A stretch of 64,000 bases of DNA, from assembly GCA_934229535.1 (NCBI GenBank), contig CAKQDS010000006.1, positions 1 through 64,000 of the forward strand. Direction: 5' to 3'. The notes under the pieces were generated by a model. The model was not told where the DNA came from, did no database searches, and saw nothing but the letters and a program-made list of their open reading frames with translations. This stretch comes from an uncultured Anaeroplasmataceae bacterium. Lineage in GTDB: Bacteria; Bacillota_I; Bacilli_A; Acholeplasmatales; Anaeroplasmataceae. The position numbers and the translations under genes are program-made. Shown in pieces: positions 47,901-55,033 of the stretch (its first letter is position 1; each line of letters begins with the position of its first letter).

Positions 47901-48101
47901 TTACATTAAGTTGCTAACTAATGATTTAATACGTTTAACATCAGTTGCATCTACAGTTGTTGTTTTACTTAAATTTTTGTTTTGTTTGTGGCTCTTATTA
48001 GTCTTTAAATGTCCTGTATAAGAATGACCACGAGTAATTTTACCAGTTGCTGTAACTTTTACTCTCTTTTTTAATCCACTATGTGTTTTAGCCTTTGGCA
48101 T
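47901..48101 (-). CDS. rpmI: Ribosomal protein L35 (bL35)
   Basis: A 66-residue bL35 with the typical start 'MPKAKTHSGLKKRVKVTATG' and 'GHSYTGHLKTNKSHKQN'. It is a 50S subunit component, always basic and short. AAGGAG lies before the ATG, with infC 18 bases upstream and rplT 18 bases downstream, the conserved infC-rpmI-rplT order. Expression would be set by the L20-responsive leader upstream of infC. Confidence 0.97.
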   Translation of the reverse strand: MPKAKTHSGLKKRVKVTATGKITRGHSYTGHLKTNKSHKQNKNLSKTTTVDATDVKRIKSLVSNLM

Positions 48102-48119
48102 TTTAATTCACTCCTTAAA

Positions 48120-48656
48120 TTATTTTTCTGATTTTGGTGCGACTATCGCAAATAATATTTTTCCGTCAAGCTTTACTGGAGTTTCACAAACTGAAACTTC
48201 CTTTAATGCTTCTACAAAACGCTCAACAACCTCTTTACAAAGATCCTGGCGTGTCATCATACGTCCATAAAGTCTTAAAGAGATTTTAACCTTATTTCCC
48301 TTAGTTAAAATTGTTTGAGCCTTTCGTACTTTTGTATCAAAGTCATGCTTTTCAATCGTTGGGCTAAGTTGAATTTCTTGAACAACTACTACCTTTTGAT
48401 TCTTTTTCATTTCTTTTAGTTTCTTTTGCTGTTCAAAACGATAGCGAGAATAATCCATCATCTTTGCAACAGCTGGATTTGAATCAGGTGAAACTAAAAC
48501 TAGATCCATATTTCTATCATATGCAGCATTAAGGGCAGCATTTCTAGATAGTACCCCAAGCTTCTCGCCAGTATCAGTAATTACTAGCATTTCTTTTACT
48601 CTTATAGCCTCATTAACGATATCCTCAATTGGCTTTTTTACTTGCTTATTAATAAT
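48120..48656 (-). CDS. infC: Translation initiation factor IF-3, AUU start
   Basis: IF-3 binds the 30S subunit and checks the start codon. The family N-terminal domain is only complete if the frame is read from ATT at 48656 (ATT 48653 as alternative): the residues before the first ATG at 48590 include 'VNEAIRVKEMLVI', which aligns with the conserved N-E-x-I-R segment of other IF-3s. GGAGGT lies 6 bases before ATT 48656. This gives 178 residues, the usual length; the ATG start gives only 156 and loses the first strand. AUU starts are well known for infC in other bacteria and allow IF-3 to limit its own translation. The C-terminal domain ('IQLSPTIEKHDFDTKVRKA') is intact. Confidence 0.93.
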   Translation of the reverse strand: MINKQVKKPIEDIVNEAIRVKEMLVITDTGEKLGVLSRNAALNAAYDRNMDLVLVSPDSNPAVAKMMDYSRYRFEQQKKLKEMKKNQKVVVVQEIQLSPTIEKHDFDTKVRKAQTILTKGNKVKISLRLYGRMMTRQDLCKEVVERFVEALKEVSVCETPVKLDGKILFAIVAPKSEK

Positions 48657-48662
48657 TCCTAC

Positions 48663-48668
48663 ACCTCC
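48663..48668 (-). promoter_or_regulatory. Ribosome binding site fixing the AUU start of infC
   Basis: GGAGGT on the minus strand with a 6-base spacer to ATT 48656 (9 to ATT 48653). No comparable site lies before the ATG at 48590, so this site decides the start. Confidence 0.8.
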
Positions 48669-48689
48669 AACACGTCTTAAACAAACAAA

Positions 48690-48803
48690 AAGGATGCCAA
48701 AAACATCCTTAAAATAACAATAATCATTTATTGTGCTTTCTGCCTACTAATATTCTCAATCAGGCGAGAACGGATGTTCTTCTTCCACTTATTCATTTAC
48801 AAC
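48690..48803 (-). promoter_or_regulatory. L20-type attenuator leader of infC-rpmI-rplT
   Basis: The leader between the promoter and infC ends in a terminator hairpin AAGGATG/CATCCTT (48690-48710) followed by TTTTTG. The upstream segment AACATCC (48778-48772) is complementary to GGATGTT (48708-48702), the left arm of the terminator, so an antiterminator can form instead. Other local hairpins are GAAC-ATCC-GTTC, GCCT/AGGC and ACAATAA/TTATTGT. In Firmicutes, L20 binds such leaders to promote termination. The position and the alternative pairing fit that known scheme; binding is inferred. Confidence 0.8.
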
Positions 48804-48809
48804 ATAGTA

Positions 48810-48838
48810 ATTTTACACTATTTCATTATGAATGTCAA
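48810..48838 (-). promoter_or_regulatory. Promoter of the infC operon
   Basis: Minus-strand TTGACA (48838-48833), 17-base spacer, TAAAAT (48815-48810). The start is expected near 48803. Confidence 0.8.
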
Positions 48839-48857
48839 TACATTTTTAAACAAAATA

Positions 48858-49577
48858 TCAAGAATTGTTAAATTTCCTATTTTTATATATAACTAATCCT
48901 AAAACAAATAAAATTATTGTTTCTATTAAAACATATATGTATCCATAATAAAAAAAATGATTTTTTTTCACGCAAATTGTAGGATAAAACAAACTAATTA
49001 TTTTACACATTTCCTCCGATACATCACTTAGTATTTTTAGACCAAAGGCACTAATAAAGAATAAAAATGCTGATAAAAAGCTTTTAAATAAATTAATGAA
49101 AATTTCCCCTAAGCATAACAAATAAATTGCATTTAATAAATATGCTAGCATCAACAGCAAATCAGCTAATGACAACTTATAATCCTTATAAATCAATAAT
49201 GGATATATTTCATAAAATAAGAATTCAATAATCAAAATTAAACTTAGAAACAATAAATGACTACCTAATTTAGCAGCATATATTTTATTTTTTCCTTCAT
49301 TTACAATAAATAAAATGTCATACTTTTCAGTTGTAAAGCAATCATTTGCAATTAAAAAACTAATTAATGCTATATTGATTACAACCATATAAAATGAAAC
49401 ATTATTTTTATATTCTGCCAAATACATTTTATAGTTTGCTAGATATTCAAAGTTACCCATTGGCTTATCTATGCTCAGATAAAAAATCATCCCACACATA
49501 AGTGTAGCTAAAAATACTAAAATTATGTTTATTTTATTTATCTCATTAAACAAATACAATTTAATTAATCTCTTCAT
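48858..49577 (-). CDS. ABC-2-like membrane permease of an accessory cluster
   Basis: A 239-residue, very hydrophobic protein with about six predicted helices and few soluble loops. It overlaps the end of the ABC ATPase gene, so it is almost certainly the membrane partner of that ATPase (export type, ABC-2 topology). The family is not recognisable by eye. ATG 49577 has GGAAG 8 bases upstream. It ends in TGA and is richer in AT than the neighbouring housekeeping genes. The substrate is unknown; the two exported proteins encoded upstream are candidates or partners. Confidence 0.75.
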   Translation of the reverse strand: MKRLIKLYLFNEINKINIILVFLATLMCGMIFYLSIDKPMGNFEYLANYKMYLAEYKNNVSFYMVVINIALISFLIANDCFTTEKYDILFIVNEGKNKIYAAKLGSHLLFLSLILIIEFLFYEIYPLLIYKDYKLSLADLLLMLAYLLNAIYLLCLGEIFINLFKSFLSAFLFFISAFGLKILSDVSEEMCKIISLFYPTICVKKNHFFYYGYIYVLIETIILFVLGLVIYKNRKFNNS

Positions 49578-50157
49578 CAATAATACTTCCTAAATGTATT
49601 TTATAGATAATAGGATTAAGTATTCTATAAAAGTCGGCGTTATGTGTAGCAATTATTACAGTTTTCCCAATGTTAATATACTCATTAATTTTTTTTCTAA
49701 AAAGCTCCTTACTTGTTGAATCAAGACCATCAAGAGGCTCATCAAATAAATACAAATCGTTATCAGAATACATAATAGCTATTATTCCAACCTTTTGTTC
49801 ACTTCCTTTTGACATACTAGCTATGAGCTTATTTGAAACTAAAAAATCAGCTAAAGGCTTTGTCATATTATAATTCTTAGTATAAAGCCTAATAAAATCT
49901 AAAGCGTTAATATATTTTGGCAATATATATTTATCAGGAAGATATCCTATTTTTTTTGTATTATAAATTATTCTTCCTCTATCAGCTTTTTGTAAGGTTA
50001 TTATTTTAGAAATAAGTTTTATAATAGTTGATTTACCACTACCATTTTCACCTATTAGCAAATATAATCTACCATAATTAAATTCTAAATTGAGGTTATT
50101 TAAAGCTTTAAAATCTTTAAAATATTTTGTTACCTTTTCCATTTTTACTAAAATCAT
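49561..50157 (-). CDS. ABC transporter ATP-binding protein (short, degenerate signature)
   Basis: A 198-residue ABC ATPase. It has Walker A G-E-N-G-S-G-K-S-T (about 36-44), a Walker B 'LYLFDEPLDGLD' and an H-loop in 'VIIATHNAD'. The signature motif is degenerate: M-S-K-G-S-E-Q-K-V instead of L-S-G-G-Q. At 198 residues it is shorter than the usual 230-plus. The ATG overlaps the TGA of the gene upstream as ATGA, and AAAAGG precedes it. It would energise the adjacent permease. Confidence 0.88.
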   Translation of the reverse strand: MILVKMEKVTKYFKDFKALNNLNLEFNYGRLYLLIGENGSGKSTIIKLISKIITLQKADRGRIIYNTKKIGYLPDKYILPKYINALDFIRLYTKNYNMTKPLADFLVSNKLIASMSKGSEQKVGIIAIMYSDNDLYLFDEPLDGLDSTSKELFRKKINEYINIGKTVIIATHNADFYRILNPIIYKIHLGSIIDEEIN

Positions 50158-50786
50158 ATTTTAACCTTTTTAACACGAGGATAAAGACTTGTTATCGTAA
50201 AATATTCAAAGCATCCAACATTTTGTCTACACCAAAAAAAATAACGCTGGGCTCTACCATTAGTAACTCTTGCAGTCCCAGTCATATATATAATTGCTTT
50301 ATAGCCAGGATCAACCTTTATTTTAATTGTATCAGTTTGTTTTTCTTCTTTATTTTCTGTTTTGGTGTAGGATAAATTAATAGAGGAATCTAGGTTATGC
50401 TTAAACTTTTTAAATGTTCCTGTTCCTTTATAGGAAATGTTTCCTGTTGAACTAATTGAGGTTTTTATGGACTTGTCATATGTAATAGTTTTACTATATT
50501 CCATCTCCGTTGGTCCATTATTATAAAAAGAAAACAAAATTTCACTTTCAAAGGTAGCTTCTACCTCTTTATTTATAATAATAACATTCCATCCCCAAAA
50601 TTTTCTTTTATTAAGTGAAGGCACAAATTGATTTTTTTCCTTATCAGTCCAATTTTTAATAAGCTTTCCCTTAGCCAAATTTACACTTTGAAATTGATTA
50701 TAATCATTACCATTTGCACTCTTTTTAATATTTGGTGCTATTGTAAAAAAATTAATCAAAATAAAAATCATATATATTAGTCTCAT
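50154..50786 (-). CDS. Exported beta-rich protein of unknown function
   Basis: A 210-residue protein with an N-terminal signal or anchor of about 18 residues. The middle (about 85-170) is a run of Ser/Thr/Lys-rich alternating strands around 'YSKTITYDKSIKTSISSTG', ending in 'IKVDPGYKAIIYMTG'. That alternation followed by V-x-P-G-x-K-A resembles the insertion strands of aerolysin/ETX-MTX2-type proteins, but I cannot call the family. The gene overlaps both neighbours by ATGA junctions, so it is translated together with the ABC ATPase. It is more AT-rich than its surroundings. It could be a cargo, an immunity factor or a surface protein. Confidence 0.7.
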   Translation of the reverse strand: MRLIYMIFILINFFTIAPNIKKSANGNDYNQFQSVNLAKGKLIKNWTDKEKNQFVPSLNKRKFWGWNVIIINKEVEATFESEILFSFYNNGPTEMEYSKTITYDKSIKTSISSTGNISYKGTGTFKKFKHNLDSSINLSYTKTENKEEKQTDTIKIKVDPGYKAIIYMTGTARVTNGRAQRYFFWCRQNVGCFEYFTITSLYPRVKKVKI

Positions 50787-51460
50787 TTAATTGATATCCT
50801 TTCTATCTTTTTAAAATCTAAATCATTTTTAAAAGAAAATATTAAGAAAGCTTGTTTTAAATTAACATCAAATAAAACATTTTTCATATCTAACTTAATA
50901 TTTTCAATTTCATAATACTGATTATTTTTTTTAACATCATAAATATTATCTAAATACTTTAACCTTTCTAATGCTTCACCACCTTTAAATAGTAGTTTTT
51001 CATCAATATAATAAAAATTATTAACCTCATATATCACTATATCATCCACATTTATAATCGGTGCCAAACTAATTTCTAGCTCTTCCAAATCATTTTTAAT
51101 TTGCAGTATGCATTTTTTGCCAATTTCATTATCAATAAAAAATTCAAAGCAAAAGCGATAAAATTTAGTTCCTAAAACCTCTATTTCTTCCTTAATATCA
51201 ATCCTCCTACAAATAATTTTAAATACATTATCATCATCAACTAGTAAATATTCATTTTTTTCAATTTCTCTAAATGAAATATTTTCTTTATTAAAAAACA
51301 AATCAATTTTCATTTTTTTACGAGAAACGTATTCATTATTTATATAATAATAGAAGCCTTCTAGCCGATATGTTTCATCTTTATTCTTACTATTTATAAC
51401 TAATATAGTAATAAAAAAAGTACTCACAATTAACAAATAAACATAAAATGCCTTTTTCAT
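50783..51460 (-). CDS. Membrane-anchored protein of unknown function, first gene of ABC cluster
   Basis: A 225-residue protein with one N-terminal membrane helix (about 3-22) and an outside domain rich in Lys, Glu, Ile and Asn. No family is recognised. The ATG at 51460 is preferred over 51475 because AAAGGA lies 7 bases before it. It ends in TGA overlapping the ATG of the next gene. It begins about 65 bases after the ptsH terminator, with no clear -35/-10 pair, so the cluster may also depend on read-through. Confidence 0.7.
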   Translation of the reverse strand: MKKAFYVYLLIVSTFFITILVINSKNKDETYRLEGFYYYINNEYVSRKKMKIDLFFNKENISFREIEKNEYLLVDDDNVFKIICRRIDIKEEIEVLGTKFYRFCFEFFIDNEIGKKCILQIKNDLEELEISLAPIINVDDIVIYEVNNFYYIDEKLLFKGGEALERLKYLDNIYDVKKNNQYYEIENIKLDMKNVLFDVNLKQAFLIFSFKNDLDFKKIERISIK

Positions 51461-51524
51461 TTTTTTTCCTTTCATTAATAATAGTACCTTTTAAATTTCC
51501 AATTTACTTAAAAAAGCAAAAAAA

Positions 51525-51544
51525 AGCTGAGTTTTTCCTCAGCT
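51525..51544 (-). terminator. Terminator of ptsH
   Basis: AGCTGAG / CTCAGCT, 7-base stem with a 6-base loop, followed on the minus strand by eight T. It lies 26 bases after the ptsH stop. Confidence 0.88.
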
Positions 51545-51569
51545 AATATATTCAAACAAATATAAGTAA

Positions 51570-51815
51570 TTATTCTAGAATGTTTGAAATGTCATCAATT
51601 GCTTTTGTAGCATCATTTCCAGAAGCCTCTAGAATAACATTTGAACCAGATGGTAAGCATAATGATAATAATCCTAAAACTGATTTTGCATCAATCTTAT
51701 TATTCTTAGTTATTAAATATACGTCACTTTCAAACTTACCAGCCTCTCTTGCAATTTGACTGCATAATCTTGCATGTAAACCAAGTGTGTTAGCAATTTT
51801 AATTTCCTTTGTCAT
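51570..51815 (-). CDS. ptsH: Phosphocarrier protein HPr
   Basis: An 81-residue HPr that passes phosphate from enzyme I to sugar-specific PTS enzymes. The phosphorylated residue is His 14 in G-L-H-A-R. Ser 45 in 'KSVLGLLSL' corresponds to the HPr kinase site of low-GC Gram-positives, which links it to CcpA catabolite control. ATG 51815 is chosen because GGAG lies 9 bases upstream; the frame opens 3 codons earlier at an ATG directly abutting the GGAG. It stands alone, without ptsI next to it, with its own promoter and terminator. Confidence 0.95.
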   Translation of the reverse strand: MTKEIKIANTLGLHARLCSQIAREAGKFESDVYLITKNNKIDAKSVLGLLSLCLPSGSNVILEASGNDATKAIDDISNILE

Positions 51816-51837
51816 ACATATCATCTCCTACACTAAT

Positions 51838-51866
51838 GTTATATAACTATAAGTATATTTATGCAA
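51838..51866 (-). promoter_or_regulatory. Promoter of ptsH
   Basis: Minus-strand TTGCAT (51866-51861), 17-base spacer, TATAAC (51843-51838). The start is near 51831. Confidence 0.65.
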
Positions 51867-51888
51867 TAATGAAAACATTAACAATTTA

Positions 51889-51903
51889 ATGAAATCGTTT
51901 CAT
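51889..51903. promoter_or_regulatory. Palindrome between ptsH and the divergent gene
   Basis: ATGAAA-TCG-TTTCAT, perfect 6-base arms around three bases, 22 bases upstream of the ptsH -35 and 29 bases before the divergent ATG. It resembles a catabolite (cre) site but is one base short of the consensus spacing, so it may be another operator. Confidence 0.4.
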
Positions 51904-51931
51904 AATACTTAATCATCTTACATATAATTAA

Positions 51932-52246
51932 ATGATGAGTAATAACAATATTTTTAAAGAAATTGAAAAGTCACTTTTAAACCTAAATGCTTATGAATTT
52001 ACTTTATTTGCTGCTTTAATTGGCTTTTTGATTTGTGATGGTTTAAATTACAATGAGCAACAATCATTAGGAAATTTTTTTGAAATGTTAGGACAAACGG
52101 CACTTACTATTGGCGCTCAAAACCAAAATCTTGATGATCCTGATGTTGATAATCAAAATAACTACGATTCACTTATTTTATTGTTAAAAAATAAAATCGA
52201 CAACATAGATAACATTGTTGCCGAAATTAAAAATATGAAATTATAA
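51932..52246 (+). CDS. Small acidic protein of unknown function
   Basis: A 104-residue protein. An amphipathic N-terminus is followed by a hydrophobic, mostly helical stretch ('AYEFTLFAALIGFLICDGL'), then a Glu/Gln-rich region and an acidic C-terminus that may form a coiled coil. I do not recognise the family. There is no ribosome site before the ATG at 51932 (or 51935). A TATAAT at 51923-51928 would place the RNA start at or next to the ATG, so the mRNA could be leaderless. It is one of the few plus-strand genes, and its last 6 bases overlap the end of the convergent Mrp gene. Confidence 0.7.
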   Translation: MMSNNNIFKEIEKSLLNLNAYEFTLFAALIGFLICDGLNYNEQQSLGNFFEMLGQTALTIGAQNQNLDDPDVDNQNNYDSLILLLKNKIDNIDNIVAEIKNMKL

Positions 52247-53059
52247 TAATTTTTCAAGTATTGCTGCGATGTTATCAAATTCTTTAACATCTGCATCTTC
52301 AATTTTTCCAGCATCAACATATGAAGCAAGAGTTGGATTAATAGCAAGACTTGCAAGTGGTCGCATATCAAATGATTCTGCAACTTCATTTATTTTTGAA
52401 GGACCAAATGGGTAGATAGGATTATTACAGCATGGACAAATCATATAGGCCATATTTTCAACCAATCCCAACAAATTAACATTCATCATTTTACACATTT
52501 TAACAGCCTTACCAACAATCATTTTAACCATATCCTGTGGCGATGAAACAATTATTGTCTCATCAACAGGCAGTGATTGGAAGACAGTTAGAGCTACATC
52601 ACCAGTTCCTGGTGGCATATCAACAAATAAAAAATCAATATCTCCCCAAGATACATCTGTATAAAATTGCTTAACAGCATTAGCTAAAATTGGTCCTCTC
52701 CAAGCAACCGGGTCGTTTGGATTATCCAATAATAAATTAATGGAAACAACCTTTATTCCATTTTTTGTTTCTGATGGAATCATTCCATCCTCTGTCCCAT
52801 AGATTTGCTCATGAATTCCAAATGAATAAGGGATAGATGGACCAGTTATATCAGCATCTAAAATTCCAACCTTATAGCCTTTTTTCATCATACTAACAGC
52901 AAGTAATGATGTGACCATTGATTTACCAACACCACCCTTGCCACTTGTAACCGCAATAATCTTTTTAATATTACTATATTTGTTATTAGTAGCAAGCATA
53001 GATTTTCTATCACTACAAGTCTTGCCACAACTACTACAATTATGATTACAATCGCTCAT
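52241..53059 (-). CDS. mrp: Mrp/NBP35 family iron-sulfur carrier ATPase
   Basis: A 272-residue P-loop protein that holds and delivers iron-sulfur clusters. The deviant Walker A G-K-G-G-V-G-K-S is at about 40-47. Further motifs are 'DADITGPSIPYSFG' and 'DFLFVDMPPGTGD', and the C-P-C-C motif that binds a bridging cluster at the dimer interface. The N-terminus adds four cysteines (4, 8, 11, 15), as in NBP35-type proteins. The gene follows a probable [4Fe-4S] cysteine desulfidase by 15 bases, a fitting client. It is the last gene of the alaS operon. Confidence 0.92.
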   Translation of the reverse strand: MSDCNHNCSSCGKTCSDRKSMLATNNKYSNIKKIIAVTSGKGGVGKSMVTSLLAVSMMKKGYKVGILDADITGPSIPYSFGIHEQIYGTEDGMIPSETKNGIKVVSINLLLDNPNDPVAWRGPILANAVKQFYTDVSWGDIDFLFVDMPPGTGDVALTVFQSLPVDETIIVSSPQDMVKMIVGKAVKMCKMMNVNLLGLVENMAYMICPCCNNPIYPFGPSKINEVAESFDMRPLASLAINPTLASYVDAGKIEDADVKEFDNIAAILEKLL

Positions 53060-53074
53060 ATACTATTTACTCCT

Positions 53075-54349
53075 TTAATCTTCAACCATTATCTTTAATA
53101 TTTTTTCGTCAGTAGTTTGCATTCCTTCTCTTGCAATAGTTCCGACATTATTAATAGTATCATTCACATCACTTGCTAATATTCCATCACCGGCTTTAAA
53201 ATTATGATTATTTCTAGTTAGATAAAAGCCTAATAATCCAGCATCTACTGCCGCACTAATTTTAGCAGCACATGATGCCTTTGCTCCATCGCATACCATA
53301 CCTGATGTGATTCCTAAACTATTCTTTATTGTGCTACATATTTCTTCATAGCTACCATCAAATAAATAACAAATTCCTGCTGCAGCACCACATGCAGCAC
53401 TTACTGCACCACAAAAGGCACTAAGTCTACCTATTTCTTTTTTTTCATCAATAGTTACTAAATTTGCTAAAACTAAGGCTCTTATAAGTTTTTCATGTGA
53501 AGCATTAAGCTCCTTTGCATATTCAATTACGGGAAGAGATGTTGTCATTCCCTGATTTCCACTACCAGAAACAATAACCACAGGTAAATCGCATCCACCC
53601 ATTCGTGCATCACTTCCGGCAGCAGGATATGCCTTTGCTCTTATTTTAACATCATCACCATATAAATCAATTAAGGTCTTACCAACTGCTGAGCTATATT
53701 TACCTGCAAGTCCTATCTTGGCAATTTTTGAATTATATTCAATTTGTCTATTGATAATTTCTTCAACATCAACAATTTTTACATTATTTGCAAACCAAAA
53801 AATCTTATCAATGGTTAAGGCTCTTCTATCCGTAGCATAAGCATTTTCCTCATCAACATCATAGCCACTTTTAAACAAAATTTCTTGATTTCTCTCTACT
53901 AAAACAATATTAGTATGATAATCAATAATTATAACCTTTACGTAGCTATCATTTTTAAAGCCATCAATTTCTATATAAAACTTATAAGGCTTTTTTGAAG
54001 GAATGATTGTTATTTCTGTATCAATCATACATTTTTCTATATTAGTAATATCTGAAGGCTTTAAAACAGAAAGAACCTCTAATGATAAATCAGGTCTTTT
54101 AGAAACATATCCAGCAGCAACAGCAGCCTTAATACCTCTTAATCCACCTGTATTTGGTACAACTACACTTTTAACATTTTTAATAATATTTCCACAAACT
54201 TCAATTCGAGTTTTGCTAGGAATTCCTCCCAGAACATCACAAACCTTACTTGCGGCATAGGCTATACTAATTGGCTCGGTACAGCCCATTGCTGGAACAA
54301 GCTCCTCTTTTAAAATTTGTAAATAGGTTTTATATATAAAATCATTCAT
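53075..54349 (-). CDS. L-cysteine desulfidase-like protein (UPF0597/CyuA family)
   Basis: A 424-residue protein of the serine dehydratase alpha-like UPF0597 family, whose studied members break L-cysteine into pyruvate, ammonia and sulfide with a [4Fe-4S] cluster. The signature 'PAMGCTEPISIAYAA' carries Cys 23. Cys 313, Cys 353 and Cys 360 have the 40 and 7 residue spacings expected for the cluster ligands. ATG 54349 is chosen because a GAGAAG lies upstream; the in-frame ATG at 54364 has no ribosome site. The neighbouring Mrp gene could supply the cluster. Cysteine as substrate is inferred from the family. Confidence 0.85.
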   Translation of the reverse strand: MNDFIYKTYLQILKEELVPAMGCTEPISIAYAASKVCDVLGGIPSKTRIEVCGNIIKNVKSVVVPNTGGLRGIKAAVAAGYVSKRPDLSLEVLSVLKPSDITNIEKCMIDTEITIIPSKKPYKFYIEIDGFKNDSYVKVIIIDYHTNIVLVERNQEILFKSGYDVDEENAYATDRRALTIDKIFWFANNVKIVDVEEIINRQIEYNSKIAKIGLAGKYSSAVGKTLIDLYGDDVKIRAKAYPAAGSDARMGGCDLPVVIVSGSGNQGMTTSLPVIEYAKELNASHEKLIRALVLANLVTIDEKKEIGRLSAFCGAVSAACGAAAGICYLFDGSYEEICSTIKNSLGITSGMVCDGAKASCAAKISAAVDAGLLGFYLTRNNHNFKAGDGILASDVNDTINNVGTIAREGMQTTDEKILKIMVED

Positions 54350-54353
54350 AATA

Positions 54354-54551
54354 TCACTTCTCATTATATTTTATTTTTTGTTTAAAAAGCATCTTTACAA
54401 ACATTATAAAGCATATAAGAACAATTAGTAAAGCAATGATTGCTGTAATTGAAAAAACATACAAATGCTTTTTAATAAGTAAAAATATAAGAAATCCTAA
54501 TCCCATTAAAATTGCTATAAAGACACTAATGAATAAAATCATTTTTTTCAT
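54354..54551 (-). CDS. Small two-helix membrane protein
   Basis: A 65-residue protein with two predicted membrane helices (about 4-26 and 31-55) and a Lys-rich C-terminus. Its ATG overlaps the TGA of the membrane protein upstream, so the two are probably translated together. No family is recognised. Confidence 0.7.
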   Translation of the reverse strand: MKKMILFISVFIAILMGLGFLIFLLIKKHLYVFSITAIIALLIVLICFIMFVKMLFKQKIKYNEK

Positions 54552-55024
54552 ATTGTTGAAATAACGAAGCTAATAAATAAGTTCAAAGAAAAATAGCAAA
54601 ACATCACTTGCCATATTAATAATAAGATATTAAACGCAGGTTTATAGCAGCCATATAGAACTCTTTGAAATTTAGTCAAATCATCACAAGGCTTTTTATA
54701 AGTTATAATATCACCATATTCATTTAAAATTGCTTTAAAGAAAGGATTGAGCTTATACCAAGTATAAATACTTATTAAAAGATCAACTGCTACATAAATA
54801 TATATAAGCTTAAAAGTAAATATAACATTACCAGCATCATCACCCTTAAATATTAAAAAGCCAATCCAAAGTAAAATCATTAATAATGCTGATGATAGTC
54901 CATGAAGGATATAAAGCTTTGAAGCTCTTTCTTTGTTGTATTTAGTCCACATTGCTCCATAAGCACCAATAAAAATGTAAGCAAAAATAAATACTGAAAA
55001 ATAAATATAGCCAGCTATTTTCAT
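54548..55024 (-). CDS. Four-helix membrane protein of unknown function
   Basis: A 158-residue integral membrane protein with helices at about 5-25, 40-60, 67-88 and 128-155. Between helices three and four is a 35-residue loop with 'KKPCDDLTKFQRVLYG'. AGGAGG lies 7 bases before the ATG. It sits between the methyltransferase and the small membrane protein in the alaS operon, where Bacillus would have other genes. I cannot name the family. Confidence 0.75.
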   Translation of the reverse strand: MKIAGYIYFSVFIFAYIFIGAYGAMWTKYNKERASKLYILHGLSSALLMILLWIGFLIFKGDDAGNVIFTFKLIYIYVAVDLLISIYTWYKLNPFFKAILNEYGDIITYKKPCDDLTKFQRVLYGCYKPAFNILLLIWQVMFCYFSLNLFISFVISTI

Positions 55025-55033
55025 ATAAACCTC

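Noticed and set aside
50127..50375. 82-codon plus-strand open frame over the ABC cluster
   Set aside because: It is opposite two well-supported genes joined by an ATGA overlap and has no start signals.
51889..51903. Catabolite (cre) site for CcpA at ptsH
   Set aside because: The palindrome is one base shorter than the cre consensus; kept only as an unassigned operator.
52162..52389. 75-codon minus-strand open frame over the Mrp gene end
   Set aside because: It is an out-of-frame shadow of Mrp, with Leu/Ile-rich composition and no ribosome site.
48858..54550. Use of TGA as tryptophan (mycoplasma code)
   Set aside because: TGA ends at least five genes, several by ATGA overlap with the next start, so it acts as stop.
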